42,466 nt of DNA from an uncultured Clostridia bacterium (GTDB lineage: Bacteria; Bacillota; Clostridia; Oscillospirales; Oscillospiraceae), in NCBI GenBank assembly GCA_947307255.1, contig CAMZIO010000013.1:1-42466 (forward strand). Direction: 5' to 3'. Shown piece by piece: positions 25,938-35,282 of this stretch; position 1 is the stretch's first letter; the number at the start of each line of letters is the position of its first letter. The notes under the pieces were generated by a model. The model did not search any database. It was not told where the DNA came from and was given only the letters and a program-made list of their open reading frames with translations. Made by a program: the position numbers and the translations under genes.

Positions 25938-26465
25938 TCACGCCCCGACGATCCGGATCTGGCAGGAGCGCATCGTCTCCAGCGCGGCGCGGTGTCGCTC
26001 CGGCGTAACGCCGGCACAGCAGGAAGCGTCCACGGTGATGGGCACCTCCGGCATGGCAGCCCTGAGCAGCAGCGCGTTGGATACGACGCAGATGTCGGTA
26101 CACAGGCCGACAAGCTCGATCTCCAACCCCTCCTGCGCGCGTTCGACCATCAGCAGCCCTGCCAGGCGGTTGGATCCGAAGGTGGGCTTGTCGATGACCG
26201 TCGCATCTTCGGCGGCTGCAGCGATTGCATCGTGCAGCTGCCAGCCGCGCGTCCCCTGGATGCAGTGCGTTACGGGCAGGTTGCGCCCCTCCAGCGTTTC
26301 CAGGTAATTTTCATAGTGCGTGTCGCGCGTGAGATAGACGTTCCGGGGCTCGTACTGCCCCATCTTCTCCACGACCTTCGGCACGATGGATCGCGCCTCA
26401 AGCGTGCCGAGCGCCCCGTCGATAAAATCGTTTTGCATATCGACGACAACCAAAATCTTCCGCAT
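25938..26465 (-). CDS. Isochorismatase-family cysteine hydrolase, nicotinamidase-like
   Basis: The product has 175 residues. The catalytic triad of the family is present: Asp9 (VVVDMQNDF), Lys93 (VIDKPTFGS) and Cys126 (GLCTDICVVSNA). Asp48, His50 and His67 match the metal site of nicotinamidases, so conversion of nicotinamide to nicotinate in NAD salvage is plausible. The short insert and sequence also fit uncharacterised cysteine hydrolases, so the substrate is not certain. AAAGGG precedes the ATG at 26465. It follows cysS by 15 nt. Confidence 0.85.
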   Translation of the reverse strand: MRKILVVVDMQNDFIDGALGTLEARSIVPKVVEKMGQYEPRNVYLTRDTHYENYLETLEGRNLPVTHCIQGTRGWQLHDAIAAAAEDATVIDKPTFGSNRLAGLLMVERAQEGLEIELVGLCTDICVVSNALLLRAAMPEVPITVDASCCAGVTPERHRAALETMRSCQIRIVGA

Positions 26466-26480
26466 GGCGTTCCCTTTCCG

Positions 26481-27950
26481 TTATACTCTCTTCCACTTTG
26501 CGCCGTTGGGGATATCGGTCAACTCCACGCCCTGCGCCTTGAGCTCGTCGCGGATGCGGTCCGCCTCGGCAAAGTTCTTCGCCTTCTTCGCGTCGGCGCG
26601 GGCGCGGATCAGCGCCTCAACCGCGGCGTCGGGCGTACCGTCCTCGGCAATGACCGTAAACGCCGCGCTCTGCGTGGCGGCAGCCTTTGCGTTCTTTTCC
26701 CGCAGCGCGTCCGCCTTTTGCACGAGATCAAGGCCCAGCACCGCGTCGATATCCGCGAGCGCGGCGCGCTTGGTCGCAGCGTTGGCGTCCGCCTTCAGGA
26801 TATCGTAGAGCATCGTTACGCCGTTGGGCGTGTTGAGATCGTTGTCCATCTGCTGGATGAACTTTGCGCGGTACTCTGCGCGCATATTCTCGTCCACCGC
26901 GCCGCCGTCGGGGGTGAGATTGGCAATCCTGGCAATGAGTTTCTCAAACGCCTTTTGCGCATTGTCCAGATTCTCCCAAGTAAAGACGAGGTTTTTGCGA
27001 TAGTGGCTCTGCAGGCAGAAGAAGCGGTACGCCAGCGGGTCGTAGCCCTTTTCCTCCAGCAGGGCGAGATTGAGCATCTTCTCCCCGGAGGCAATCATCT
27101 TGCTTTTGCTGAGCTTGCCGTGCTCGCCGACGAGGTGCGCCACGTGTACCCAGTAATTCGTCCACTTGTGGCCGAGGTAACTCTCGCTCTGCGCGATCTC
27201 GTTGGTGTGGTGCGGAAAGGCGTTGTCAATACCGCCGCAATGGATGTCAAGATCCTCACCGAGGTGCTTCATCGAAATGCCGGAGCACTCGATGTGCCAG
27301 CCCGGATAGCCCACGCCCCAGGGGGAATCCCACTTGAGCGCCTGGTCCTCGAACTTGGACTTGGTAAACCAGAGCACGAAGTCGTTCTTGTTGCGCTTGT
27401 TCGTGTCCTCCTCGACGCCCTCGCGCACGCCGACGGCAAGGTCTTCCTCGTTGTGGTCGTTGAAGACGTAGTAGCGCGCGAGCTTGCTGGTGTCGAAGTA
27501 CACGTTGCCGCCGGCGAAATAGGCATAGCCGGTGTCCATCAGCTTGGTGATGATCTTGATATACTCGTCAATGCAGTTGGTAGCAGGTTCCACCACGTCG
27601 GGCCGCTTGATGTTGAGCTTGCGGCAATCGTCGAAAAACGCATCGGTGTAGAACTGCGCGATCTCCATAACGCTCTTGTGCTCGCGCTGCGCGCCCTTGA
27701 GCATCTTGTCATCTCCGGTGTCGGCGTCGCTGGAAAGGTGCCCCACGTCCGTGATATTCATCACGCGCTTGACATTGTAGCCGACAAAGCGCAGATACTT
27801 TTCCAGCACGTCCTCCATGACGTAGCTGCGCAGGTTGCCGATGTGGGCAAAGTGGTAGACCGTGGGGCCGCAGGTGTACATCTTGACGAGGTCGGGATGG
27901 TTGGGGATGAACTCCTCTTTTCTATGGCTGGCAGAATTATACAAATACAT
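26481..27950 (-). CDS. cysS: Cysteinyl-tRNA synthetase
   Basis: The product has 489 residues, full length for a class I CysRS. The HIGH motif appears as HIGN (36-39) and the KMSKS motif as KLSKS (279-283). Zinc ligands Cys27, Cys222 (HIECSG) and His247 are present, followed by the DALR anticodon-binding region. It charges tRNA-Cys. AAAGGAG precedes the ATG at 27950. The short gap after pgsA contains no T-box leader. Confidence 0.97.
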   Translation of the reverse strand: MYLYNSASHRKEEFIPNHPDLVKMYTCGPTVYHFAHIGNLRSYVMEDVLEKYLRFVGYNVKRVMNITDVGHLSSDADTGDDKMLKGAQREHKSVMEIAQFYTDAFFDDCRKLNIKRPDVVEPATNCIDEYIKIITKLMDTGYAYFAGGNVYFDTSKLARYYVFNDHNEEDLAVGVREGVEEDTNKRNKNDFVLWFTKSKFEDQALKWDSPWGVGYPGWHIECSGISMKHLGEDLDIHCGGIDNAFPHHTNEIAQSESYLGHKWTNYWVHVAHLVGEHGKLSKSKMIASGEKMLNLALLEEKGYDPLAYRFFCLQSHYRKNLVFTWENLDNAQKAFEKLIARIANLTPDGGAVDENMRAEYRAKFIQQMDNDLNTPNGVTMLYDILKADANAATKRAALADIDAVLGLDLVQKADALREKNAKAAATQSAAFTVIAEDGTPDAAVEALIRARADAKKAKNFAEADRIRDELKAQGVELTDIPNGAKWKRV

Positions 27951-27980
27951 AATGATTCTCCTTTTGGGATGAATGATCCG

Positions 27981-28523
27981 TCAATCGACGTTCCGGAACA
28001 CGTCGCGGTTCTTATAAAAGTATTCGGCGCCGGAATAAACGGTGGTCGCAACGATCATGACCGTACTCAGCAGGGCGACGTAGTCCGGCGCGGAGCCCGG
28101 CGCGCCCACGGCCAGCATCAGGCACAGGCACACCATCGTCGCGGCGGTCTTGACCTTGCCGGACCAGCCTGCGGCAATCACTCGCCCCTGCTCCACCGCG
28201 ACGAGGCGCATGCCGGAGACGGCAAACTCGCGCAGCAGCACGACCGCCAGCGCCCAGCCGGGCATACGCCCGATCTCGACAAAATAGCACATGGCAGCCA
28301 TGACCAGCACCTTGTCGGCCAGGGGATCCATGAACTTGCCGAAGTTTGTAATCTGGTTATAGTGCCGGGCGATGTATCCGTCGAGCAGATCCGTCAGGCT
28401 TGCGATGATAAAGATTGCCAGCGCCACACAGCGCGAGCCGGGAAAGCCCGCGTACAGCACGCCCAGAAACACCGGGATCAGCGCCATACGCAGCAGGGTC
28501 AGCTTATTGGCGGTCGTCATCAT
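27981..28523 (-). CDS. pgsA: CDP-diacylglycerol--glycerol-3-phosphate 3-phosphatidyltransferase
   Basis: The product has 180 residues and about five membrane segments. The CDP-alcohol phosphotransferase motif is complete: Asp45, Asp48-Gly49, Ala52-Arg53, Gly62, Asp66, Asp70. It makes phosphatidylglycerol phosphate, the precursor of phosphatidylglycerol and cardiolipin. Two tandem ATGs (28523 and 28520) follow AGGAGG; the stop of rimO abuts the first. In many Firmicutes rimO/pgsA/recA are close together, as here. Confidence 0.95.
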   Translation of the reverse strand: MMTTANKLTLLRMALIPVFLGVLYAGFPGSRCVALAIFIIASLTDLLDGYIARHYNQITNFGKFMDPLADKVLVMAAMCYFVEIGRMPGWALAVVLLREFAVSGMRLVAVEQGRVIAAGWSGKVKTAATMVCLCLMLAVGAPGSAPDYVALLSTVMIVATTVYSGAEYFYKNRDVFRNVD

Positions 28524-29852
28524 TTATTCCTCCTGTATTTCTTCGCCGGTCAGCTCGCCGTCCATCGTGCCGGTGATGCGCACGCGCACGAATTCGCCCG
28601 CGTTCAGATCGCGCTCCGACGAGAAATAGATCTTCCCGTCGATATCCACCGATTCGGCATAGCTGCGCCCCACGTAGCCCATGGAGGCGGGGTCAAAGCC
28701 CTCACACAGCACCTCCACACTCTCGCCCAGCAGGCTTTCGTTGTAATCGTCCATGATGCGGCTTTGCACGTCGACGAGCAGTTCCGCGCGGCGGCGCGCC
28801 TCCTCGGCGGAGACGCGGTTTTCCATCTTTGCCGCCGGCGTCCCCTCCTCCGGAGAGAACGGGAATACGCCCGCGCGCTCGATCTTCACCGTGCGCAAAA
28901 AGTCGCACAGCTCGTCAAACGCCGCCTCCGTTTCATAGGGAAGCCCGGTGATGATGCTCGTGCGCAGCACGAGGCCGGGAATCCTTGCGCGCAGCTTTGC
29001 AAACAGCTCCAGCAGATATTGCTTGTCGCCGCGGCGGTTCATCGCGCACAGGATCGTATCGTTGCAGTGCTGGATCGGCACGTCCAGATACTTGAGCACC
29101 TTGGGCTCATGGGCGATCGTGTCGATCAGCTCGTCGTCAAACTCGTCGGGATAGAGGTAGTGCAGGCGTACCCAGTGAAAATCCATCCGGCACAGGTCGC
29201 GCAGCAGCTCGGAAAGCCGGCGCTGCCCGTAATTGTCGATACCAAAGCGCGTGATATCCTGCGCAATGACGATGATCTCCTTCACGCCGGAATCGCTCAG
29301 CTTGCGCGCCTCCGCAATCACGTCCTCGTACCGGCGGCTGCGGTACTTTCCGCGCAGCGACGGGATCACGCAGTAGGCGCAGTGATTGTCGCAGCCCTCG
29401 GCAATGCGCAGATACGCCGTGTACGGTGGCGTGGTGATCACGCGGTCCAGCTCCTCCACGGGCGCGTGGATGCTGCCGAAATGCATCGGCGTTTCATCGA
29501 GCAGCACCTCGCGCACGGCTGACACGATCTCACCGTAGCTGCCGGTGCCAAGCAGACCGTCCACCTCCGGCAGGGACTGGCGGATCTCCTCGCGATAGCG
29601 CTGGGACAGGCAGCCCGTAACCAGGATCTTTTTGATCTTCCCCAGCCTTTTGAGCTCTGCCATGGCGAGGATATTGTCGATGGCCTCCTCCTTGGCGGAA
29701 TCAATAAAGCCGCAGGTGTTGATCACGACCACGTCCGCCCCGTCCGGCGCAGGCAGCAGCTCCATCCCCGCGTCGCGGCACAGAGCCATCATCTGCTCCG
29801 TGTTGACCAGATTTTTCGCGCAGCCCAGCGAGAGAAAGGAAACCTTACTCAT
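28524..29852 (-). CDS. rimO: Ribosomal protein S12 methylthiotransferase
   Basis: The product has 442 residues. It methylthiolates an Asp of ribosomal protein S12. The N-terminal UPF0004 domain carries the auxiliary Fe-S ligands Cys11, Cys47 and Cys81; the radical SAM motif CDNHCAYC gives Cys154, Cys158 and Cys161; the C-terminus is a TRAM domain. The opening VSFLSLGCAKNLVNTE distinguishes RimO from MiaB. The start overlaps the end of the small membrane protein gene by 8 nt and GGGGGA precedes it. Confidence 0.96.
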   Translation of the reverse strand: MSKVSFLSLGCAKNLVNTEQMMALCRDAGMELLPAPDGADVVVINTCGFIDSAKEEAIDNILAMAELKRLGKIKKILVTGCLSQRYREEIRQSLPEVDGLLGTGSYGEIVSAVREVLLDETPMHFGSIHAPVEELDRVITTPPYTAYLRIAEGCDNHCAYCVIPSLRGKYRSRRYEDVIAEARKLSDSGVKEIIVIAQDITRFGIDNYGQRRLSELLRDLCRMDFHWVRLHYLYPDEFDDELIDTIAHEPKVLKYLDVPIQHCNDTILCAMNRRGDKQYLLELFAKLRARIPGLVLRTSIITGLPYETEAAFDELCDFLRTVKIERAGVFPFSPEEGTPAAKMENRVSAEEARRRAELLVDVQSRIMDDYNESLLGESVEVLCEGFDPASMGYVGRSYAESVDIDGKIYFSSERDLNAGEFVRVRITGTMDGELTGEEIQEE

Positions 29853-30099
29853 GCTTTTCCCCCTGCGCCTTGTCCGCCTTTTCCTTTTTGACGATATTGA
29901 TATAGTTGCGCAGGCTCCGCCCGAAGATATAGAAAATACCGAACAGGCACACCATGCTGTACACCACGCTGCGGCGGGACCCGACGCGCGCCGACGTGAT
30001 CATCGCGGCGACCGCCCAAACCGCCAGCAGCGCCTCAATCGCCAACAGCGTCAAAAAGCCCTTTTTGTCGTTGGAAAACTTAATCAAATCTCTCGCCAT
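29845..30099 (-). CDS. Small two-pass membrane protein of unknown function
   Basis: The product has 84 residues with two hydrophobic segments (about 15-35 and 44-62), a basic connecting loop (ARVGSRRS) and a charged, Lys/Glu-rich C-terminal tail. GGAG precedes the ATG at 30099. It overlaps rimO by 8 nt and starts 4 nt after recX, so it is firmly in the operon and probably translated. I do not recognise a family. Confidence 0.7.
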   Translation of the reverse strand: MARDLIKFSNDKKGFLTLLAIEALLAVWAVAAMITSARVGSRRSVVYSMVCLFGIFYIFGRSLRNYINIVKKEKADKAQGEKHE

Positions 30100-30103
30100 T
30101 GTG

Positions 30104-30724
30104 TTACTCCTCTCCCATTGTGTCGCCCAGCGCGTCCAGCGCGCTCTTTACAGCGTCCCACGGAAAGCCGCGGCGAAGGAGCGCATCCGCGATGCGTTTA
30201 CGCTGCTTTTCGTCCACGGGCCGTCCTTTTGTTTTTGCTGCAAGAAAGCGCCGGATGCCCTCCTCCGGGGCAGGGGCAAGCGCAAGCGCCTCCTCCCAAT
30301 ACTCCCGCGGCACGCCGCGGCGGAACAACTCGTCCCGCAGCCGCCCGGCGCCATAGCCGGAGGCGCTGTAATGCCGCACGAGCATAGCGGCGTAAGCCGC
30401 GTCGTCCAGCGCGCCGATGCTCTCCAGCCAGTCGGCGGCGGAAACGGCGTCCTCCTCCGCCGCGCCCTTATCCTGCAATCGCCGGATCAGCTCCCCGCGG
30501 GAGAGCGGACGCGCCGAAATCATGTTGGCTGCACGCGCGCGCGTCTCGGATCTGGCGCTGCATTTTTGTAATTCTATCACAGCTTGTGCATCCATGTCCA
30601 GCCCCGCATACAGGCCGAAATGCAGGAGCTCGTCCTCCGTGATCCGGAGGAGGCCGCCCCCCTCCCAATACACCAGGATCCGCTCCTGCTGATGCTTGGA
30701 CCGCTCGATCCGCTCAATCCTCAT
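30104..30724 (-). CDS. recX: Regulatory protein RecX
   Basis: The product has 206 residues made of three-helix repeats typical of RecX, with [19 protein letters not shown] (about 73-91) and [23 protein letters not shown] as family markers. RecX binds RecA filaments and limits their activity. The start at 30724 overlaps the recA stop (30714) by 11 nt, typical of recA-recX pairs; an open frame further upstream is only the out-of-frame 3' end of recA. Confidence 0.9.
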   Translation of the reverse strand: MRIERIERSKHQQERILVYWEGGGLLRITEDELLHFGLYAGLDMDAQAVIELQKCSARSETRARAANMISARPLSRGELIRRLQDKGAAEEDAVSAADWLESIGALDDAAYAAMLVRHYSASGYGAGRLRDELFRRGVPREYWEEALALAPAPEEGIRRFLAAKTKGRPVDEKQRKRIADALLRRGFPWDAVKSALDALGDTMGEE

Positions 30725-31826
30725 CGGTGAAATCGTCCGCCGAGACGTCCACCGCACGACCGGCGGCCTTTGCAGCAACGCGTGCCTGGCCGGTTCTGAG
30801 CCTGTCGAAATTGCGGCGGATATCTGCCTCCAGCTTATCGGCCACGTCGGGGTTGTCGCGCAGGTACTGGCGCGCGGCGTCGCGCCCCTGGCCGATGCGC
30901 ACATCGCCCATGGAGTACCAGCTGCCGCTCTTTTGCACCAGATCCAGCTTGACGCCCAGATCCACCAGCTCGCCGAGCAGCGAGATACCCTCGCCGTAGA
31001 GGATGTCAAACTCCGCCTCGCGGAACGGGGGCGCCATCTTGTTTTTCACGACCTTGGCGCGAGTGCGGTTGCCGATCATCTCGCTGCCGTTTTTCAGCGT
31101 CTCAATGCGGCGCACGTCAATGCGCACGGAGGCGTAGAACTTCAGTGCTCGCCCGCCGGTCGTAACCTCCGGATTGCCGTACATCACGCCGACCTTCTCG
31201 CGCAGCTGGTTGATGAAAATCACGATGGTGTTGGTTTTGTTGATCGCGCCGGTGAGCTTGCGCAGCGCCTGACTCATCAGCCTGGCGTGCAAGCCGACGA
31301 AGCTGTCGCCCATCTCGCCCTCGATCTCCGCGCGCGGCACCAGCGCGGCCACGGAGTCCACAACGACCACGTCGATCGCACCGGAGCGCACCAGCGCCTC
31401 GGTGATCTCCAGCGCCTGCTCGCCGGTGTCTGGCTGGGAGATGAGCATATCCTCGATCTTCACGCCCAGCGCGCGGGCATAGGTAACGTCCAGCGCGTGC
31501 TCGGCGTCGACGAAGGCAACCTCTCCGCCCGCCTTCTGCGCCTGCGCCAGTACGTGCAGGGCAAGCGTGGTCTTGCCGGACGATTCCGGGCCGTAAATCT
31601 CCACGATGCGCCCGCGGGGAAGCCCCCCGACGCCCAGCGCCAGATCCAGCGCCAGAGAACCCGTGGAAATTGCCTCCACGTTCACCGCCGTGTTACCGTC
31701 GCCGTAACGCATGATCGAACCCTTGCCGTAGGTGCGCTCGATCTGCTGCATGGCGGTTTCGATGGCGCGCTTTTTGTCCGTGGACGGCGCCGCCGTGAGC
31801 GCCTTGCCTGTATTCTTTTCTGCCAT
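30714..31826 (-). CDS. recA: Recombinase RecA
   Basis: The product has 370 residues. Walker A GPESSGKT is at 79-86; Walker [11 protein letters not shown] and the L1/L2 DNA-binding loops ([10 protein letters not shown] and [15 protein letters not shown] regions) are intact. It catalyses strand exchange and LexA self-cleavage. The ATG at 31826 has GGAGGAGG upstream and matches homologues; an in-frame start 30 nt earlier is less likely. No SOS box (GAAC-N4-GTTC) is visible in the 42-nt gap after prmC; a candidate lies upstream of the DUF1385 gene. Confidence 0.98.
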   Translation of the reverse strand: MAEKNTGKALTAAPSTDKKRAIETAMQQIERTYGKGSIMRYGDGNTAVNVEAISTGSLALDLALGVGGLPRGRIVEIYGPESSGKTTLALHVLAQAQKAGGEVAFVDAEHALDVTYARALGVKIEDMLISQPDTGEQALEITEALVRSGAIDVVVVDSVAALVPRAEIEGEMGDSFVGLHARLMSQALRKLTGAINKTNTIVIFINQLREKVGVMYGNPEVTTGGRALKFYASVRIDVRRIETLKNGSEMIGNRTRAKVVKNKMAPPFREAEFDILYGEGISLLGELVDLGVKLDLVQKSGSWYSMGDVRIGQGRDAARQYLRDNPDVADKLEADIRRNFDRLRTGQARVAAKAAGRAVDVSADDFTDED

Positions 31827-31868
31827 AGTTGCCTCCTCCGTATTCCTGCAATCCATTTCTATATTCTT

Positions 31869-32735
31869 TTAAATCGCATCACATAGCGTACCGAAAACCA
31901 CGCGGGGAATCCCGTTATAATCCTTGACGATCTGAATATCGCCAAAGCCGTTTGCGCGCATGATGCGCAGCACGGCGTCCGCCTGACCGATTCCCACTTC
32001 AAATGCCAGCATGCCGCCGCTGTGCAGCGCCTCGCGCCACCGGTCGCTGATCGCGCGGTAAAAGTCCAGTCCGTCCGCCCCGCCGTCGAGCGCCAGGTGC
32101 GGCTCGTGCTCGCGCACGGAGGGGTCGAGCACGGCAATGTCGCCGTGCGGAATGTAGGGCGGGTTGCTGACGATGATATGAAACGCACCGATCTGGCGCG
32201 GCGGCTTTTCCAGCGCGTCCACTTTCAGGCTGGCCACGCGGCCGCCGAGTCCGTTGCGCCGGATATTCTGGCGGCAGATCTTCAGCGCCTCGCCGTCCAC
32301 CTCGCCAAGCAGGACGTGCGCGTGCGGAACCTGCGCGGCAACCGCCAGGCCGATGCAGCCGCTGCCCGCGCACAGATCCAGCACGCGGCACTCCGGAATC
32401 GTTTTGGCACAGTCGATCACCTGCCCCGCCAGCACCTCGGTATCCGGCCGGGGAATCAGCACCGCAGGCGAAACGTCCAGCGGCAGCCCGTAAAACTCCC
32501 ATTCACCGATCAGATACGCCACCGGCTCGCCGGACAGATGCCGCGCCGCCAGCTCCTCCGCAGCGCGCTCGGTTTCGGGTGAGACGTAAAGCTGTCCGTC
32601 GCGCGTAAGCTCCTCGCGCGTCTTGCCCGCCGCGGCGCAGACCAACTCACGCGCCGCCTGGCCGGCGTCCTCCGTCCCGGCGCGGCGAAGGCGCGTGCGC
32701 AGATCGAGATAGAGGTTATTGTACGTCGTCGCCAT
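31869..32735 (-). CDS. prmC: Peptide chain release factor N(5)-glutamine methyltransferase
   Basis: The product has 288 residues. It methylates the GGQ glutamine of release factors RF1/RF2. SAM-binding motif I is DLCAGSGCIGL (120-130) and the catalytic NPPY is at 191-194, preceded by PRPDTE (96-101). GGGGGAG precedes the ATG at 32735. It follows the DUF1385 gene, a common pairing in Firmicutes, although prfA is not in the window. Confidence 0.95.
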   Translation of the reverse strand: MATTYNNLYLDLRTRLRRAGTEDAGQAARELVCAAAGKTREELTRDGQLYVSPETERAAEELAARHLSGEPVAYLIGEWEFYGLPLDVSPAVLIPRPDTEVLAGQVIDCAKTIPECRVLDLCAGSGCIGLAVAAQVPHAHVLLGEVDGEALKICRQNIRRNGLGGRVASLKVDALEKPPRQIGAFHIIVSNPPYIPHGDIAVLDPSVREHEPHLALDGGADGLDFYRAISDRWREALHSGGMLAFEVGIGQADAVLRIMRANGFGDIQIVKDYNGIPRVVFGTLCDAI

Positions 32736-32753
32736 GGCTCCCCCTCTCTCCGC

Positions 32754-33716
32754 TCACCACGCGGCCTTGTCCTTGTCCTGCGGGATCACCAGCTCCATCG
32801 CGCGGATCGCCACCTCCAGCATACTGTCGTCCGGCTCGTTGGTGGTGAAGTTCTGCAGCCACAGGCCCGGCCGGGAGAGAAAGCGCGTAACGGGCGTATC
32901 GTGTCCGCCGACGTAGCGGTTGAATTCATAGGTTACACCGATGATCGGCACGAGCAGCAGCAAATGCATCGCAAAGCGCACCCACAGGCTGCGCCAGTTG
33001 ACGAAGCTGAACGCCACGCTCGACACCAGGATCGACACCACCACGACCACGAACAGGAAGCTCGTGCCGCAGCGCGGATGATGGCGCGGCTGAATGCGGC
33101 AGTTCTCCACGGTCAGCGGAAGCCCCGCCTCGTAGCAAAAGATCGTCTTATGCTCGGCGCCGTGATACTGAAAGACGCGCTGGATATCCCGCTGCTTTGA
33201 AACCAGCACCATATAGCCGAAGAAGATCAGCAGCTTGATTGCCGACTCCACCAGATTGTGCAGCGCGGCGCTTTTGATGAAGGGGTCGATAAAGCCGGCC
33301 AGAAACGTCGGCAGCAGGAAAAACAGCAGAATCGTCAGCCCCAGGGAAAGAATCACCGCCAGCGCTGCCACCAGCTTTTCCATCTTCTCGTTGCCAAAGG
33401 TCTTCTCCAGCCACAGGTCAAACTTGCCCGGCTGGGCGCGGTCATCCTCCGGAAGATAGTCCGCCGAGAACAGCAGCGCCTTGACGCCCTTGACCAGCGA
33501 GTCCACGAACGTTACCGCACCGCGGAGCACCGGCAGCCCCAGAACGGGATACCTGTCCCGCACGAGCCTGAGCTCCTCCACCTTTTCCACCAGCCCCTCC
33601 GGCGAGCGGACGACGATGGCCTGCCGCTGCGGGCCACGCATCAGAATCCCCTCGATCAGCGCCTGTCCGCCGATGCTGGTACGAAACGCCTGTTCCTTTC
33701 GTTTGCTTTGCGCCAT
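32754..33716 (-). CDS. DUF1385 (YqhQ-like) membrane protein
   Basis: The product has 320 residues. The DUF1385 signature is clear: FRTSIGGQALIEGILMRGP at the N-terminus and QYHGAEHKTIFCYEAG near residue 190, with about four membrane segments. Conserved His/Glu residues (YHGAEHK) suggest a metal or catalytic site, but function is unknown; the linkage with prmC and ribosome genes is conserved in Firmicutes. AAGGAG precedes the ATG at 33716; the frame is open further upstream but lacks similarity. Confidence 0.9.
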   Translation of the reverse strand: MAQSKRKEQAFRTSIGGQALIEGILMRGPQRQAIVVRSPEGLVEKVEELRLVRDRYPVLGLPVLRGAVTFVDSLVKGVKALLFSADYLPEDDRAQPGKFDLWLEKTFGNEKMEKLVAALAVILSLGLTILLFFLLPTFLAGFIDPFIKSAALHNLVESAIKLLIFFGYMVLVSKQRDIQRVFQYHGAEHKTIFCYEAGLPLTVENCRIQPRHHPRCGTSFLFVVVVVSILVSSVAFSFVNWRSLWVRFAMHLLLLVPIIGVTYEFNRYVGGHDTPVTRFLSRPGLWLQNFTTNEPDDSMLEVAIRAMELVIPQDKDKAAW

Positions 33717-33738
33717 GCCTGTTTTCTCCTTGTAATTT

Positions 33739-33767
33739 ATTCTAACACAGCATTTTGTAAAATGCAA
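33739..33767 (-). promoter_or_regulatory. Promoter of the DUF1385-prmC-recA run
   Basis: On the minus strand TTGCAT (33767-33762) and TAGAAT (33744-33739) are 17 bp apart. The leader is about 15-20 nt. No terminator separates it from the kinase gene, so read-through from that operon is also possible. Confidence 0.65.
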
Positions 33768-33777
33768 CACTCGTTCT
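33764..33777 (-). promoter_or_regulatory. Candidate LexA (SOS) box over the -35 region
   Basis: On the minus strand the 14-mer AGAACGAGTGTTGC matches the Gram-positive LexA consensus CGAACRNRYGTTYC except at the first base and the penultimate base. It overlaps the -35 hexamer of the promoter above recA, a position suited to repression. Confidence 0.4.
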
Positions 33778-33784
33778 ATTTTTA

Positions 33785-35227
33785 TCACTGACTTTCCATG
33801 GGAATGGCAATCGTTACCACCGCACCGCCGCCGTCGGCATTGGCGATGGTGAACTCGCCGTTATGCAGGTTTACGATCTCGTCGCACACGGCAAGGCCGA
33901 TACCGCTGCCGCGCGCCTTGGACGAGCCCTTGTAAAACTTCTGCTTGACGAACGGCAGCTCCTCCGGTGGGATACCGGGGCCGTAGTCGCGCACACGGAT
34001 CACGACGCGGTTTTCCTCCCGCGCGACGGATACATCGATGCGCTTGCCCGCGCCGCCGTGCTTGGCGGCGTTGTCGAGCACGTTGGAAAAGACCTGCTTC
34101 AATCGTTCGCTGTCCGCAGCGATTGGCGGGATCTCCTCATCGGTGCATTCGTAGTTGACCTCGATCCCCTCCTGGCGGAACAGCTCGCGGTAGGTGAAGA
34201 TGGCGTCTTCCAGCTCCGGCACCAGATCCACGGTGTCCACGCGCAGTGTGAATCGTCCGTCCTGCATTTTCGTAAACTCCAGCAGTTCCTCGACCATGCC
34301 GGTAAGTCGGCGGGATTCCTTTTCAATGATGGCAAGGCCTCGCTTCGTCTGCTCCGGATTGCTGATCGGATCGACGCCCAGCGTCTCCGCCCAGCCGTTG
34401 ATCGCGGTCAGCGGGGTGCGCAGCTCGTGCGAAACGGAGGAGATAAAATCCTGCTGCAACTGCTCCGACTGGGAAATTTTGAGCGACATATCGTTGATAT
34501 TATCTACCAGATCGCCCAGCTCGTCCTGGTAGCGGTTGTCGATGCGGATACCGTAGCTTCCGCCGGAAATACGGCGCGCCGCCTCGCTGACAACGGCAAT
34601 CGGCTCGATGACGTTGTTGATAAAAAGCGCGTTGGAAAGGGCCGTGAGCGTAATGCTTACCACCGCGATCGCCACGGCCAGCAGGAAGTTGATCAGCACC
34701 TGATGCTTCACCGCGCGCAGCGACGTTACATACCGCAGCACGCCAACCGTGCGGGAGTTGATCAGCAGCGGCTGCGACACCGAGAGGATCTGCTCCCCCG
34801 TCTGGGGATCGGCACCCTGGAAATACTGCATCGTGCCGCTTTCCACCGCAAGCGCAATATCGCTCGTGCCGGGACGCGAGCCGGCGGTCAGCCCGTAAGA
34901 GGAGACCTGCACGCGGCCGTTGACGTTGATAAATTGCAGCTCCAGCGTGTCCTTTTCCTCAAACGTCTCCGCCGAGTAGGAGGCAAGCCGGTAATACTCG
35001 CCGTAACTCTTGATGCCGTAATTGGTGAAGGAATCCGCCTCGGTGCGGGCGCGCGTTTCCAATCCCGCGCGCATATCGTTGTAGTAATACTGGGCGGAGC
35101 CGAAGGTATACAGCGCGACCGCCAGCAGCACCAGCAGTAAAATCGGCACCACGGCGTTGACCAGCCAGCGCTGGCGCAATCCGCGGATGCGCAGGCCGCG
35201 CACGATGCTCTGTACAAATCTGCCCAT
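33785..35227 (-). CDS. Membrane sensor histidine kinase
   Basis: The product has 480 residues. TM1 (about 22-41) and TM2 (about 177-199) flank an extracellular sensor of about 135 residues with no recognised fold; then come HAMP (about 200-252), HisKA with the phosphorylated His267 in SSVSHELRTPLTA, and HATPase_c with the N box DNAAKH, G1 DYGPGIPPEE and G2 GSGIGLAV. The start at 35227 is preceded by AAAGGAG; an open frame further upstream belongs to no similar protein. It is the third gene after a lipoprotein and its response regulator, 55 nt downstream of the latter. Confidence 0.93.
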   Translation of the reverse strand: MGRFVQSIVRGLRIRGLRQRWLVNAVVPILLLVLLAVALYTFGSAQYYYNDMRAGLETRARTEADSFTNYGIKSYGEYYRLASYSAETFEEKDTLELQFINVNGRVQVSSYGLTAGSRPGTSDIALAVESGTMQYFQGADPQTGEQILSVSQPLLINSRTVGVLRYVTSLRAVKHQVLINFLLAVAIAVVSITLTALSNALFINNVIEPIAVVSEAARRISGGSYGIRIDNRYQDELGDLVDNINDMSLKISQSEQLQQDFISSVSHELRTPLTAINGWAETLGVDPISNPEQTKRGLAIIEKESRRLTGMVEELLEFTKMQDGRFTLRVDTVDLVPELEDAIFTYRELFRQEGIEVNYECTDEEIPPIAADSERLKQVFSNVLDNAAKHGGAGKRIDVSVAREENRVVIRVRDYGPGIPPEELPFVKQKFYKGSSKARGSGIGLAVCDEIVNLHNGEFTIANADGGGAVVTIAIPMESQ

Positions 35228-35282
35228 ACGCTTCCGCTCCTTTCCTTTCCTTTCATTTGCTCCGGCTTGCGCCGGACGGCGC

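Noticed and set aside
25833..29522. A 1229-codon open frame on the plus strand opposite the cysteine hydrolase, cysS, pgsA and rimO
   Set aside because: Same cause as above; all four opposing genes have intact catalytic motifs and start signals.
31827..31868. SOS box directly before recA
   Set aside because: No GAAC-N4-GTTC-like sequence is present in the gap after prmC.
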